NCBI GenBank assembly: GCA_038527375.1 | Contig: JBCBFU010000012.1 | Coordinates: forward strand, 7,174 to 71,173 | Reading direction: 5' to 3' | Source: Shimia_B sp038527375 | Lineage (GTDB): Bacteria > Pseudomonadota > Alphaproteobacteria > Rhodobacterales > Rhodobacteraceae | DNA length: 64,000 nucleotides | Part shown: positions 25,437-34,868 of the stretch, piece after piece | How positions within the stretch are numbered: the first letter of the stretch is position 1 | How the letters are laid out: every line of letters begins with the position of its first letter | Program-made: the position numbers and the translations under genes | Notes under the pieces: generated by a model | Databases searched by the model: none | What the model saw: only the letters and a program-made list of their open reading frames with translations | What the model was told of the DNA's origin: nothing

Positions 25437-27521
25437 TCACTCCGCCGCGACCTTGATCACAGGCTCCATCCGCGACAGGATCTCATCCGACAGGTGGCAT
25501 TTCACCTGATGGCCCTCGGCCAGATGGCGTACGGGCGGCACCTCTTTCTCGCACAAGCCACCGGGTACATCGTTCTTCCACCGGCACCGCGTCTGGAACG
25601 GGCATCCGGGGGGCGGGGACATGGCCGACGGGATGTCGCCCTCCAGCACGATGTGCTGCTTTTCCACGCTGGTGTCCGCGATTGGCACCGCCGAAAGCAG
25701 CGCCTCGGTATAGGGGTGATAGGGCGGGGCAAAGACCTGTTCGGTCGTGCCCAGTTCCACCACATGGCCCAGATACATCACCATTACCCGGTCGCTGAGA
25801 TAGCGCACGATTGACAGGTCGTGGCTGATGAACAAAAGCGTCGTCTTGTGCTCGCGCTGGATCTCCATCAGCAGATCGGTCACAGCCGCCTGCACCGACA
25901 CGTCGAGCGCCGAGACGGGTTCGTCGGCCACAACGATCTTGGCATCGCCCGCAAAGGCACGCGCGATGCCCACCCGCTGCTTTTGACCACCAGAGAGCTG
26001 CCGTGGCATTCGGTCGGCAAAGGCGCGCGGCAGCTTCACCAGATCGAGCAGTTCCAGCATCCGCTGACGGCGCGCCTCGACACTGTCGCCCACGCCAAAG
26101 ATTTCGAGCGCCCGCATGATCTGTGCGCCGACCGTCATCGACGGGTTCAGCGTGTCGAACGGGTTCTGGAACACCATCTGCACGTTCTTGACCGTATCGG
26201 TGTCCCGCGCCTCGATCGGCACGCTCTCGATGGACTGGTTCAGCATCGTGATGTTGCCATCTGTCGCCGTCTCTAGCCCCATGAGAACCTTGGCAAAGGT
26301 CGACTTGCCGCAGCCGGATTCGCCCACGATGGCCAATGTCTCGGACTCGCGCGCCTCGAAACTCAGCGTCTCGTTGGCCTTTACGACCTTCTTGTTGCCG
26401 CCGCCAAAGAGCGCGGAGGCCGCGACCTCGTAGTACTTCTTGAGGTTGTCCATCTTCAGGACAACGTCGCCCGGTTCCGCCTTTTCCTTCTGGTCGGTCA
26501 CGACCATGGGTGCTGCCCAGTCGATCTCTTCCCATTTCAAGCAGCGCGATCCATGGCGATCGTCGCCCGGAACCTCGGACATCTTGATGTCGCCCTGATT
26601 GCAGCGCCCGTCTTCGAAATAGTCGCAGCGCGGCCCAAAGTTGCAGCCCGGCGGGCGTTCATGGGGCAGGGGGAAGTTGCCCGGGATGGCCCGCAGGGGG
26701 CGCGTGGATTTATCCGCCCCCGGCAGCGGGATCGAGCGGAAGAGCGCCTGCGTATAGGGATGGCGCATCTTGTCGAACACGTCCTCGATCGACCCGGTTT
26801 CGACCGCCTCACCGGAATACATCACGCAAATGCGGTCGCAGGTCTCCAGCACGAGGCCGAGGTTGTGGGAGATAAACAGCATCGAGGTGCCGTATTTCTT
26901 GCCCAGATCCTTGACCAGTTCGACCACCGCGGCCTCCACCGTCACGTCGAGCGCGGTCGTGGGCTCATCCAGAATCAGGAGCGAGGGCTTGGACATCAGC
27001 GCCATCGCGATCACGATCCGCTGCTGCTGCCCGCCCGACAGCTGGTGCGGGAAGCTTTCCAGCATCCGCTTGGGATCGGGCAGTTTCACGTCCGTCACGA
27101 CCTCAAGCGCGCGCTCATAGGCCTCCTTCTCGCTGATCCCCTCGTGGATCATCGGCACTTCCATCAGCTGTTTGCCGATCTTCATCGCCGGGTTCAGCGA
27201 GGCCATGGGCTCCTGATAGATCATCGCGATCTCGGACCCGCGCACGTCGCGCAATTCCTCTGCCGTCATCTCGGCCAGATCGCGGCCCTTGAACTTGATC
27301 GACCCGCCGACGATGCGGCCGTTCACGCCCAAATCCTGCATGACCCCCAGCGCAACCGTCGATTTCCCGCAGCCGGATTCGCCCACAAGGCCCATCGCCT
27401 CGCCGGGTTGCACCACACAGCTGAAATCCATGACCGCCGGGATCTCGCGCAGCCTCGTGAAGAACGAAATGGACAGCTTGTCGATCTCAAGAATCGGGCC
27501 GTCATAGTCCATCTTTGCCAT
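25437..27521 (-). CDS. Peptide-type ABC importer, fused double ATPase
   Basis: 694-residue protein with two complete ABC ATPase domains, equivalent to fused DppD and DppF. Walker A GESGCGKST occurs at about 47-55 and again near 400. Signatures are LSGGQQQR and LSGGQKQR, and Walker B are LLILDEPTTALD and IVVADEPVSALD. Each half ends with an oligopeptide-transporter C-terminal motif with cysteines (CNFGPRC..C and CPFQTRC..C), typical of Fe-S-like clusters in this family. It is the last gene of the leftward SBP-permease-permease-ATPase operon. The substrate is not determined by sequence. Confidence 0.93.
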   Translation of the reverse strand: MAKMDYDGPILEIDKLSISFFTRLREIPAVMDFSCVVQPGEAMGLVGESGCGKSTVALGVMQDLGVNGRIVGGSIKFKGRDLAEMTAEELRDVRGSEIAMIYQEPMASLNPAMKIGKQLMEVPMIHEGISEKEAYERALEVVTDVKLPDPKRMLESFPHQLSGGQQQRIVIAMALMSKPSLLILDEPTTALDVTVEAAVVELVKDLGKKYGTSMLFISHNLGLVLETCDRICVMYSGEAVETGSIEDVFDKMRHPYTQALFRSIPLPGADKSTRPLRAIPGNFPLPHERPPGCNFGPRCDYFEDGRCNQGDIKMSEVPGDDRHGSRCLKWEEIDWAAPMVVTDQKEKAEPGDVVLKMDNLKKYYEVAASALFGGGNKKVVKANETLSFEARESETLAIVGESGCGKSTFAKVLMGLETATDGNITMLNQSIESVPIEARDTDTVKNVQMVFQNPFDTLNPSMTVGAQIMRALEIFGVGDSVEARRQRMLELLDLVKLPRAFADRMPRQLSGGQKQRVGIARAFAGDAKIVVADEPVSALDVSVQAAVTDLLMEIQREHKTTLLFISHDLSIVRYLSDRVMVMYLGHVVELGTTEQVFAPPYHPYTEALLSAVPIADTSVEKQHIVLEGDIPSAMSPPPGCPFQTRCRWKNDVPGGLCEKEVPPVRHLAEGHQVKCHLSDEILSRMEPVIKVAAE

Positions 27522-27603
27522 TGTCCCTGTTCCTTATTTTCTTCTGGCCAGAAATATCCCGGGGGGACCGGGGGGCTTGCCCCCCGGCTTCCGAGATTGG
27601 CAA

Positions 27604-29028
27604 TTAGTCCCGAAGGCTCTCTTCGCGCAGGCCGTCGGCCAGCAGGTTCAGACCCAGCACCAGCGACACCAGCGCCACGGCGGGCACGATGGCGGGGTGG
27701 GGGAAGGCGCTCAGCAACTGACGCCCGGCATTGATCGTCGTGCCCCAATCAGGACTCTCGGATTCAAGACCCAGGCCAAAGAAGCCCAACGTCCCCAAAA
27801 GGATCGTGGTGTAGCCGATACGCAGGCAGAAATCGACGATCAGCGGCCCACGCGCGTTGGGCAGGATTTCCCACAGCATGATGTACCACGGACCTTCGCC
27901 CCGGGTCTGAGCCGCGGCCACGTAGTCCCGCGTCTGGATATCGAGCGCGAGGCCCCGCACGATCCGGAACACCGTGGGCGAGTTCACGAAGACCACCGAC
28001 ACGAACACCGTCAGGATGCCGTCCTGCAGGTCAAAGGCGTCAATCGCGCCCATGAAGTCCCCAAAGAACGTCCGGTCCTGGCTAAGCGCCGACATATAGA
28101 GCCACCCGCCCAAGACGACCGTTCCGCCGATCAGGACCAACCGCTTGGTCGGCTGCGTGAAGTAGCGCGAGTTGAACAGTACGATCAGAAAGAGGATCGG
28201 GAAGGCGAACATGATCATGCCCATGAAAGATGGCAGACCCGCCGCCTCGATCTCGGGCGTGACCAGCAAGAAGAACAGCAGGATCACCGGGAAGGCGAGG
28301 ATGAGGTTCGCAAGGAAGCTCAGCACCGTGTCGAAAATCCCGCCGAAATAGCCCGCAGGCAGACCCAGCGTGATCCCGGTCATGAACGCAAAGAGCGTCG
28401 CCAGAGGCGCGATGGTGATCACGATCTGGCTGCCGGCGACCATCCGGCTGAACACGTCGCGGGCGAGCTTGTCTCCGCCGAGCAGGTAATGCGGATAGGC
28501 CCCTTCATCGCCAGAGAACGGCGTGCCGGGTACCTTGTTCTTCATCACAACCTCTTGCACCAGCGGATCATGGGTCATGATCATGTCGGCGAAGAAGGCC
28601 GTGAAGACCCAGAACATGACAAGGCCGAAGCCCACCATGCCGATGGGGCTGTCGAACAGCTTGCCGTAAAGCCCCAGCTTCCGCTTGAAGGTGATCGACA
28701 GCGCAAAGGTTATGCCGAGCGCGATCCAGACGGGCAGGAACCGCGCGCCGACTTCGCCCACAATCCCGGCGATGCCGTAGGGGCCGACAATAGCCGCGAT
28801 CACGTAGATCTTGATGATGGCGATGATCCCGAAGAGGGAATACTGCACCGCCATGGCTGCATAGTCCGCCGGGCCGCGTTGCAGCGCCAGCGCGCCGCGT
28901 TGATTGGTGGCAATCACCAGCGGCAGCACGAACTGCGCCACGATGCCGATGGCAGCGACCGCCAAGAGGGCGAGCATCACCGGGTTCAATACGACCCCGA
29001 GGGAGCCGGTCCAGGTCAAAGGATCCAT
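27604..29028 (-). CDS. Peptide-type ABC importer permease (DppC-like, enlarged)
   Basis: 474 residues, much longer than the usual DppC (about 290-300). The normal core is present: N-terminal HDP with LGGDKLARDVFSRM, and the EAA loop AAQTRGEGPWYIMLWEILPNA. The extra length comes from an N-terminal extension of about 150 residues with three hydrophobic segments (18-40, 62-95, 105-125) and an insertion of about 100 residues with further membrane segments near 265-330. It starts 13 bases after the partner permease gene and ends 82 bases before the ATPase gene. Confidence 0.88.
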   Translation of the reverse strand: MDPLTWTGSLGVVLNPVMLALLAVAAIGIVAQFVLPLVIATNQRGALALQRGPADYAAMAVQYSLFGIIAIIKIYVIAAIVGPYGIAGIVGEVGARFLPVWIALGITFALSITFKRKLGLYGKLFDSPIGMVGFGLVMFWVFTAFFADMIMTHDPLVQEVVMKNKVPGTPFSGDEGAYPHYLLGGDKLARDVFSRMVAGSQIVITIAPLATLFAFMTGITLGLPAGYFGGIFDTVLSFLANLILAFPVILLFFLLVTPEIEAAGLPSFMGMIMFAFPILFLIVLFNSRYFTQPTKRLVLIGGTVVLGGWLYMSALSQDRTFFGDFMGAIDAFDLQDGILTVFVSVVFVNSPTVFRIVRGLALDIQTRDYVAAAQTRGEGPWYIMLWEILPNARGPLIVDFCLRIGYTTILLGTLGFFGLGLESESPDWGTTINAGRQLLSAFPHPAIVPAVALVSLVLGLNLLADGLREESLRD

Positions 29029-29041
29029 ATCTCTGCCTCCC

Positions 29042-30088
29042 TTAGCTGACGCGAATGCGCGGGTTGAGGAACACGTAGCCGATGTCGGAAATCAGCTGCG
29101 TGGCCAGCACGACGACCACCGCCACGACCGAACAGGCCAGAAGCAGGTCGATGTCATTGTTGCCCGCCGCCTGCACCAGCAGCCAGCCAAAGCCCTTGTA
29201 GTTAAAGAGCGTCTCGACAATCACGACGCCGTTCAAAAGCCACGGGAACTGCAGCATGATCACGGTAAAGGGCGCGATCAGCGCGTTCCGCAGCGCGTGC
29301 TTCACGACGATGTTGCGGAAGCTCACGCCTTTCAGGCGCGCGGTGCGGATGTATTGCGCCGTCATGACCTCCGCCATGGAGGCGCGGGTCATACGTGCGA
29401 TATAGCCCAGGCCATAGAGCGCGATGGTGATGACGGGCAGGGTGAAGTTTTCAAACGTCGGCTCTTCCATTGCGCGGGTCGCCGATCCCTTGAACCATCT
29501 GAGCCCAACCGCGGAGGAGGCGAAGACAGCGATAAAGATAACGCCGGACACGTATTCGGGCGTCGCCGTCGACACGATTGACGCCGTCGACAATGTGCGG
29601 TCCATGCGGGACCCTTCGCGCATCCCGGCCAGTACACCTACGATCAGCGCGCCGGGCACCATGACCAGCATCACCCACAGCATCAGGTAGCCCGTCAGGC
29701 CCAGCCGCGTGCTGACGATGCTGCCCACATTGTCCTTGAAGACCGTGGAAAAGCCCCAGTTGCCTTGCAGCACGCCACAATATTCCGGTGTGTCTTCGAC
29801 CGCCACGCCCGGGCGGACACAGCGGCCCACCGTTTGCCCATCATCCTTGGTGGTGATGAAGCCCGGGGCCAATCCAATCCATTCGGCGTATTTCTTGGGC
29901 GTGGATTGCAGGTATCCCCGATCATCGAGCCAGCTTGTGACCTCGGCCTCGGTCATCCGGAAATTGCCCTGCGTCTTGGCGAGCTTTTCCAGGTTCGGGA
30001 AAAGGTTTGTCAGGAAAAAGACGATATATGTCAGACATATCGCCGTCAAAAGCATCACGCCCAAGCGGCGCAGAATGAATAGTCCCAT
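29042..30088 (-). CDS. Peptide-type ABC importer permease (DppB-like)
   Basis: 348 residues with about six membrane segments. The first is at 8-28, as in DppB/OppB. A long periplasmic loop (about 30-115) contains CVRPGVAVEDTPEYCG, a possible disulphide pair. The EAA loop is IRTARLKGVSFRNIVVKHALRNAL. It lies 98 bases after the binding-protein gene, with the second permease 13 bases downstream. Together with the fused ATPase these form one importer. Confidence 0.9.
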   Translation of the reverse strand: MGLFILRRLGVMLLTAICLTYIVFFLTNLFPNLEKLAKTQGNFRMTEAEVTSWLDDRGYLQSTPKKYAEWIGLAPGFITTKDDGQTVGRCVRPGVAVEDTPEYCGVLQGNWGFSTVFKDNVGSIVSTRLGLTGYLMLWVMLVMVPGALIVGVLAGMREGSRMDRTLSTASIVSTATPEYVSGVIFIAVFASSAVGLRWFKGSATRAMEEPTFENFTLPVITIALYGLGYIARMTRASMAEVMTAQYIRTARLKGVSFRNIVVKHALRNALIAPFTVIMLQFPWLLNGVVIVETLFNYKGFGWLLVQAAGNNDIDLLLACSVVAVVVVLATQLISDIGYVFLNPRIRVS

Positions 30089-30186
30089 GGGGATCCCTGT
30101 CGGCTGTCGCGCCTGGTTTTTGCGGCGCGTTTAGCTGCGGTGCGAAAAGGGCCGCAGGTTTCCCTGCGGCCCCGTTCCTTTGGCGC

Positions 30187-31845
30187 TTAGGCTGCGAAGC
30201 CCCACTTATAGACCTGCGGCAGATACGCGATGTGCATATCGACGCCGACCAGGTTGTCGGTGTGGTGGCGCGTGATCGTGCGCCAGTAGGGCTGAATGGT
30301 GACGCCCTCGTTGATCATGATGCCTTGCAGCTTGCCCATGACCGCGCGGCGTGCATCTGCATCCGCGATGGAGTTGGCTTCGGCCAGCAGAGCGTCGAAC
30401 TCGGCGTTGTTGAACGCGCTCTCGTTCCACGCTTCGCCCGAACGGTAGGCCAGACCCAGAACCTGCGTGCCCAGCGGGCGGTGGTTCCAGTTGGTCGACG
30501 AGAACGGATATTTCGCCCAGTCGTTCCAGAACGTCGAACCCGGCAGGATCGTGCGCTTGACGGGGATGCCCGCGTCACGCAGCTGTGCCGCCACCGCGTC
30601 GGTGGTGTTCTTGCGCCAGTCGTCGTCGATCGAGATCAGCTCGTGCTCGAAATCGCCCATGCCGGCTTCGTCCATCATGGCTTTGGCGCCTGCGGGATCG
30701 AATGCGATACGAGTGACCGATGGGTCGTGCTCGGGGTGAACCGGGCCCACGTGGCAGTTGTCGGCAGGGATACCGTTGCCCGACACACCCAGCTCGAGGC
30801 AGACCGCGTTGTCGACCGCCATGGCCAGCGCTTTGCGGACGCGGACGTCTGCGTAGGGCTTCATGCCGTTGACTTCGGCTTCCTGGTTCGGGCGGATCAC
30901 GACGGTTGCACCCGACACAACGTCCGACCGGGTCAGGCCGATGCCGTCCATGATGTCGATGAAGTCACCCACCGATTCCCAGTTCATGTCGATTTCTTCG
31001 GCTTCGAATGCCGCGACAAATGCCGACGGGTCGGTGCCGTAGTCGATGAACTCGATGCGGTCGAGATAGGCACCTTTGCCAGCCTCATAGCCCCACCAGT
31101 CGAAGCCTTCGTTGCGAACAACGACGCCTTTCACACCAACTTCGAGCGATTCTGGCATGTACGGACCGGTGCCCACCGCGGTGCCCATCATGTCATCGGG
31201 GTTGTGGCTGGAGTGCACAACAGCGGCCGGATAGTCAGCGATGCCCGGGATGATGGTGATGTCGGGGTTGGGCAGGTTCAGCTTGACGGTGTGGCTGTCG
31301 ACCACTTCGATCGCGCCTTCGAGGGCCTTGTTGGTGTTGGCGTCGATCAGCGTCGCCATACGACCGGCCATCGAGTTGCCTTCGACGTCCTTCTCGCACC
31401 ACAGCTCGAACATGCGGGCCACGTCTTCGGCGGTGAAGTCGTCACCGTTGTTCCACTTCACGCCTTTGCGGACGTTCAGGGTGTATTCGGTCGCGTCGTC
31501 ATTGGCCGACCACGACTCCAGCAGCATCGGCTCGAACGAACCGTCGCTGTTGTATTCCACGAGGTATTCCAGCCAGCCCGCGGTGTAGGTCGCGATCTGC
31601 GTCCAGTCATAGGTGCGGGGGTCTTTCAGCGCGCGGACTTCCATCTGCATGCGCAGCGTGCCGCCCTGCTGGGCATGTGCAGCCGCTTGGGCTGGCGTCG
31701 CACCGATCAGGCCATAAGCGGCCGTGGTTGCGACACCCAATGCAGTGGCGCGTGCCAGGAACTCGCGACGGTCCATCAGACCGGCTTTGTGTTCCTCGGC
31801 GAACATCACCGCTGCGGGGTGCACCTTGTTGGTGGTATGCGTCAT
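30187..31845 (-). CDS. ABC importer substrate-binding protein (SBP family 5)
   Basis: 552-residue periplasmic solute-binding protein of the dipeptide/oligopeptide family. A twin-arginine-like signal (MDRREFLARATALGV, cleavage near TPAQA) follows an unusual 24-residue leader. Family 5 landmarks include WSANDDATEYTLNVRKGVKWNNGDDFTAEDV (in two halves) and GTGPY. The start at ATG 31845 has AGGGAGAG upstream; in-frame codons further up have none. First gene of the leftward importer operon, preceded by a structured leader and an AraC regulator gene. Ligand unknown. Confidence 0.92.
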   Translation of the reverse strand: MTHTTNKVHPAAVMFAEEHKAGLMDRREFLARATALGVATTAAYGLIGATPAQAAAHAQQGGTLRMQMEVRALKDPRTYDWTQIATYTAGWLEYLVEYNSDGSFEPMLLESWSANDDATEYTLNVRKGVKWNNGDDFTAEDVARMFELWCEKDVEGNSMAGRMATLIDANTNKALEGAIEVVDSHTVKLNLPNPDITIIPGIADYPAAVVHSSHNPDDMMGTAVGTGPYMPESLEVGVKGVVVRNEGFDWWGYEAGKGAYLDRIEFIDYGTDPSAFVAAFEAEEIDMNWESVGDFIDIMDGIGLTRSDVVSGATVVIRPNQEAEVNGMKPYADVRVRKALAMAVDNAVCLELGVSGNGIPADNCHVGPVHPEHDPSVTRIAFDPAGAKAMMDEAGMGDFEHELISIDDDWRKNTTDAVAAQLRDAGIPVKRTILPGSTFWNDWAKYPFSSTNWNHRPLGTQVLGLAYRSGEAWNESAFNNAEFDALLAEANSIADADARRAVMGKLQGIMINEGVTIQPYWRTITRHHTDNLVGVDMHIAYLPQVYKWGFAA

Positions 31846-31890
31846 CTTTCTCTCCCTGTGACACAACATCAGTTTTCCGGGGGTAGATCG

Positions 31891-31941
31891 GGCCGCAGGA
31901 CATTCCCGTTCGTGCGGCCTATGGGCGGTGGCAAGACCGCC
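31891..31941 (-). promoter_or_regulatory. Two-hairpin leader before the importer operon
   Basis: On the minus strand two stems precede the binding-protein gene. GGCGGT pairs with ACCGCC (31941-31924, 6-base loop), and GGCCGCA pairs with TGCGGCC (31919-31891, 15-base loop). The second ends 46 bases before the ATG. No U-tract follows, so this looks more like an mRNA stability or folding element than a terminator. The rest of the 295-base gap (31846-32140) shows nothing else I can name. Confidence 0.4.
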
Positions 31942-32140
31942 ATTTGTTAAACATCTCCCCTGCGCTCGTGCATTCGGCAGCATTTCGAGACAGCCGTCAA
32001 CGGTCGCTTTCGCCTTTTCCAGTCAAAAAAACGACATTCCCGGCGTCGCAAAGCGACAGACTTCGCGGGCGGGCGGCGCGAAATGCAAGTTTCCCGGGGG
32101 TGTATCCGGGGGCGGATCCAAGGCGCTTTGGTTCTGCGCC

Positions 32141-32953
32141 TCAGCCAGCTTTGCGAAATTGCGAGGGGGTTTTGCCGGTGCGCGCCTGAAAGGAGCGCGT
32201 AAAGTAAGCCGCCGAGGTGTATCCCAAATCCCGTGCGATGCGATTAATCGGAAGCTCCGTCGATTGCAGCAGATCACGCGCCTCCCATGTGAGGCGATCG
32301 GCCAAAAGCTCATGCGCGGTGCGCCCGCAGGCCTGACGGCAGCAGCGGGTCAGGTGCGTGGCCGTCACGTCCAACTCGGCAGCGAGGTCTTGGACACTTG
32401 CCCCGCTGGCAAACCGCACTTCCAACAGGTCGCAATACCGCGCCGCCAGCCGTTCAGCCGCGGATGGGGCGCGTTGATTGCTCTGACCTTCGGCCTGACG
32501 ATCCAGCCAGACCCCCATGAGACCCGCGTGACACCGGCATGCCTGTCCGTGACCGGTCGCTTCGACGCGCGCGGCCTCTTTCTGAAGGTTCTCAAAGAGA
32601 CCAACAAACTCGCCATGTTCGATCACATCGCGGATGCGCAAGTGAACGGCCTTGTTCGGCATCTCTAGGGCAGGGTGGTCCGCAATGCGGGCCGCGGTCC
32701 CGAACACACCGGCCTTGGCATCAATCGCGTGCGACATGCCGGCAGGGATGAAGATGATGGTGGCGGGCCCAAACACGCGGGTGATCCCGCCCACGACCAC
32801 GCGGCCCTGACCCTTGGTGAACCACAAAAGCAGGTGGTGGTCATAGCTGTGCAGCTCTTCCACCTTCCAGCGCCCGCCGGTCATCATTTGCGTAAGGGAT
32901 TGCACGACCAAGGGTCCGTGCGCCGCGGCGGCCTGCGCGTGTGTCTCTGCCAT
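32141..32953 (-). CDS. AraC family transcriptional regulator
   Basis: 270 residues. The N-terminal cupin-like sensor domain (about 15-125) contains HSYDHHLLLWFTKGQG and IIFIPAGMSHAI. The C-terminal AraC domain (about 170-268) has two helix-turn-helix units, the second ending in LGYTSAAYFTRSFQARTGKTPSQFR, the family signature. I chose the ATG at 32953, preceded by GCAGGATA; an upstream in-frame start at 32977 is less likely. It is transcribed in the same direction as, and just upstream of, the importer operon, its likely target. The inducer is unknown. Confidence 0.9.
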   Translation of the reverse strand: MAETHAQAAAAHGPLVVQSLTQMMTGGRWKVEELHSYDHHLLLWFTKGQGRVVVGGITRVFGPATIIFIPAGMSHAIDAKAGVFGTAARIADHPALEMPNKAVHLRIRDVIEHGEFVGLFENLQKEAARVEATGHGQACRCHAGLMGVWLDRQAEGQSNQRAPSAAERLAARYCDLLEVRFASGASVQDLAAELDVTATHLTRCCRQACGRTAHELLADRLTWEARDLLQSTELPINRIARDLGYTSAAYFTRSFQARTGKTPSQFRKAG

Positions 32954-33060
32954 GTGTGATATCCTGCCAAATATCAATTTTGTGCAAGAATACCCTTATT
33001 TTACGCGTCCAAGAAGCCGCTAAATATGGGGTTTGTGCGTCTGGCTTCCGCTAGGAATGT

Positions 33061-33954
33061 CTATGGCAGCGACACCTTCTGCCAAGCGGACATGCGGCGG
33101 CGAAACCATGTGCGCTGGCGTTTGGCGTATTGTCGGGTGGCGATCACGGAGGCCTCGCGCGCGGCATCCAAAGGCATCTCACCGCGCACATGGGCCACCA
33201 ATTCCGCGGCGCCAATGGCCTTGGAGGACGGGTGATCGGGCGACCAATGCGGGTCCATGGCGCGCGCCTCTTCCAGCGCGCCGCCTTCCAGCATCAGATC
33301 AAACCGGCGCGCGATCCGGTCGTTCAACCAATCGCGATCTGCATCTAAATGCAGTGCGTTGACCGCGGGCAGTGGCAGGAGCGGGGGCGCCGTTTCGTCC
33401 TGCCACTGGGCGAGGCCGCGACCGGTGGCGCGCTGCACCTCCCACGCGCGCTGTACGCGCATCGGATTGGCCAGATCAATCCTGCGGGCCGTCTCGGGAT
33501 CCAGCGCGTCGATCATGCGCGCCATCTGCCCCGCAATCCGCAGGCGGTCGGCCTCGGCCCGGATGTCCGGAGGCGTTTCGGGGATATCGGCCAAACCTTC
33601 GGTCAGCGCCTGAAAATATAGGCCCGTGCCGCCCACGATAATTGGCGGGCGCGCGGCATCCAGAAAGGGCGCCACGTCGCGCAACCAGGCCCCCACGGAA
33701 TATGGCGCATCATAGGCGACGTGCCCGTAGAGCGCGTGAGCGGCGGTTGCCTCATCCTCAACCGACGGGCGCGCGGTCAAGACGCGCCAGCCGTCATAGA
33801 CCTGCAGCGCGTCCGCATTCACGATCGTCCCGCCGCCGCGTTCTGCCAGCGCCATGGCAAGTGCGGATTTGCCGCTGGCCGTCGCCCCGGCGATCAACGT
33901 TGGCTTGCCCGCGTCAATATTCACGTTTTCCAGCAGAGTGTTAGCGGCTGACAT
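33061..33954 (-). CDS. miaA: tRNA dimethylallyltransferase
   Basis: 297 residues. It transfers a dimethylallyl group to A37 of tRNAs reading UNN codons. The P-loop GATASGKSALA is near residue 23, and the DSxQVY-type region appears as NADALQVYDGWRV. VGGTGLYFQAL and the C-terminal RQYAKRQRTWFR motif are characteristic. Length fits the family. It is divergent from pyrH, with a 95-base spacer. Confidence 0.95.
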   Translation of the reverse strand: MSAANTLLENVNIDAGKPTLIAGATASGKSALAMALAERGGGTIVNADALQVYDGWRVLTARPSVEDEATAAHALYGHVAYDAPYSVGAWLRDVAPFLDAARPPIIVGGTGLYFQALTEGLADIPETPPDIRAEADRLRIAGQMARMIDALDPETARRIDLANPMRVQRAWEVQRATGRGLAQWQDETAPPLLPLPAVNALHLDADRDWLNDRIARRFDLMLEGGALEEARAMDPHWSPDHPSSKAIGAAELVAHVRGEMPLDAAREASVIATRQYAKRQRTWFRRRMSAWQKVSLP

Positions 33955-34049
33955 TAAACCAACTTACCTGCGCGTCGCGCCCCATTGCACCCCTCGCGCT
34001 TTTCCATCATCTTGGCGGCATCACCTACAACAGACAAGCAGGCCCCCCG

Positions 34050-34772
34050 ATGCCGGACAGCGACCCAACCTTCAACCGCGTCCTTCTGAAAATCTCGGGC
34101 GAGGCCCTGATGGGCGATCAGGGTTTCGGCCTTCACCCGCCCACGGTCGCCCGCGTCGCGCAAGAGGTCAAGAATGTCCACGATATGGGTGTCGAGATCT
34201 GCATGGTCATCGGCGGCGGCAACATCTTCCGAGGCCTGCAAGGCTCCGCCCAAGGTATGGAGCGCACGACGGCGGATTACATGGGGATGCTGGCCACCGT
34301 CATGAACGCGCTGGGGATGCAGGCCGCACTGGAGGAAATCGGCGTCTACACGCGCGTGATTTCGGCCATTCCCATGGATCAGGTGTGCGAGCCCTATATT
34401 CGTCGCCGCGCCGTGCGCCACCTTGAAAAGAAACGCGTCTGCATTTTCGCCGCCGGCACCGGCAACCCGTATTTCACGACGGATACAGCCGCGACCCTGC
34501 GCGCCAACGAAATGGGCTGCGAGGCGATTTTCAAAGGCACCAAGGTCGACGGCGTCTACGACAAGGATCCGGTCAAGCATGCGGATGCCAAACGCTATGA
34601 CACCGTGTCCTATGACGAGGTGCTGCAAAAGCGGCTGGGGGTCATGGATGCCTCTGCCATTGCGCTCGCGCGGGACAACAACCTGCCGATCATCGTGTTC
34701 TCGCTGGATGAACCGGGCGGGTTCCGCGGTATTCTGGCGGGCAAGGGCACGTTCACGCGCGTTCAGGGGTGA
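34050..34772 (+). CDS. pyrH: UMP kinase
   Basis: 240-residue hexameric bacterial UMP kinase (amino acid kinase fold), forming UDP. Landmarks are ILLKISGEALMGD-type N-terminus (VLLKISGEALMG), GGGNIFRG near residue 57, GTGNPYFTTDTAA near 139, and KVDGVYDKDP near 168. Length is typical. It starts a group running pyrH-frr-uppS-cdsA-dxr-rseP, a conserved alphaproteobacterial order; frr follows after 96 bases. Confidence 0.97.
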   Translation: MPDSDPTFNRVLLKISGEALMGDQGFGLHPPTVARVAQEVKNVHDMGVEICMVIGGGNIFRGLQGSAQGMERTTADYMGMLATVMNALGMQAALEEIGVYTRVISAIPMDQVCEPYIRRRAVRHLEKKRVCIFAAGTGNPYFTTDTAATLRANEMGCEAIFKGTKVDGVYDKDPVKHADAKRYDTVSYDEVLQKRLGVMDASAIALARDNNLPIIVFSLDEPGGFRGILAGKGTFTRVQG

Positions 34773-34868
34773 TCCGGGCGCATCTGCACAACTTTTGCGC
34801 GGCTTCCCTATACATCGGCGCGGTTCCCGCGATATACCGCCTTCAACGCAAACAACGCAGGCTGAACG

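Noticed and set aside
27577..29049. 490-codon open frame opposite the ABC permease
   Set aside because: Strongly charged antisense of a hydrophobic membrane protein, as expected for a shadow frame.
30232..31950. Long plus-strand open frame opposite the importer binding protein
   Set aside because: An artefact of high GC codon bias. The protein is His/Val/Asp-rich with no recognisable fold, while the minus strand encodes a clear family 5 binding protein.
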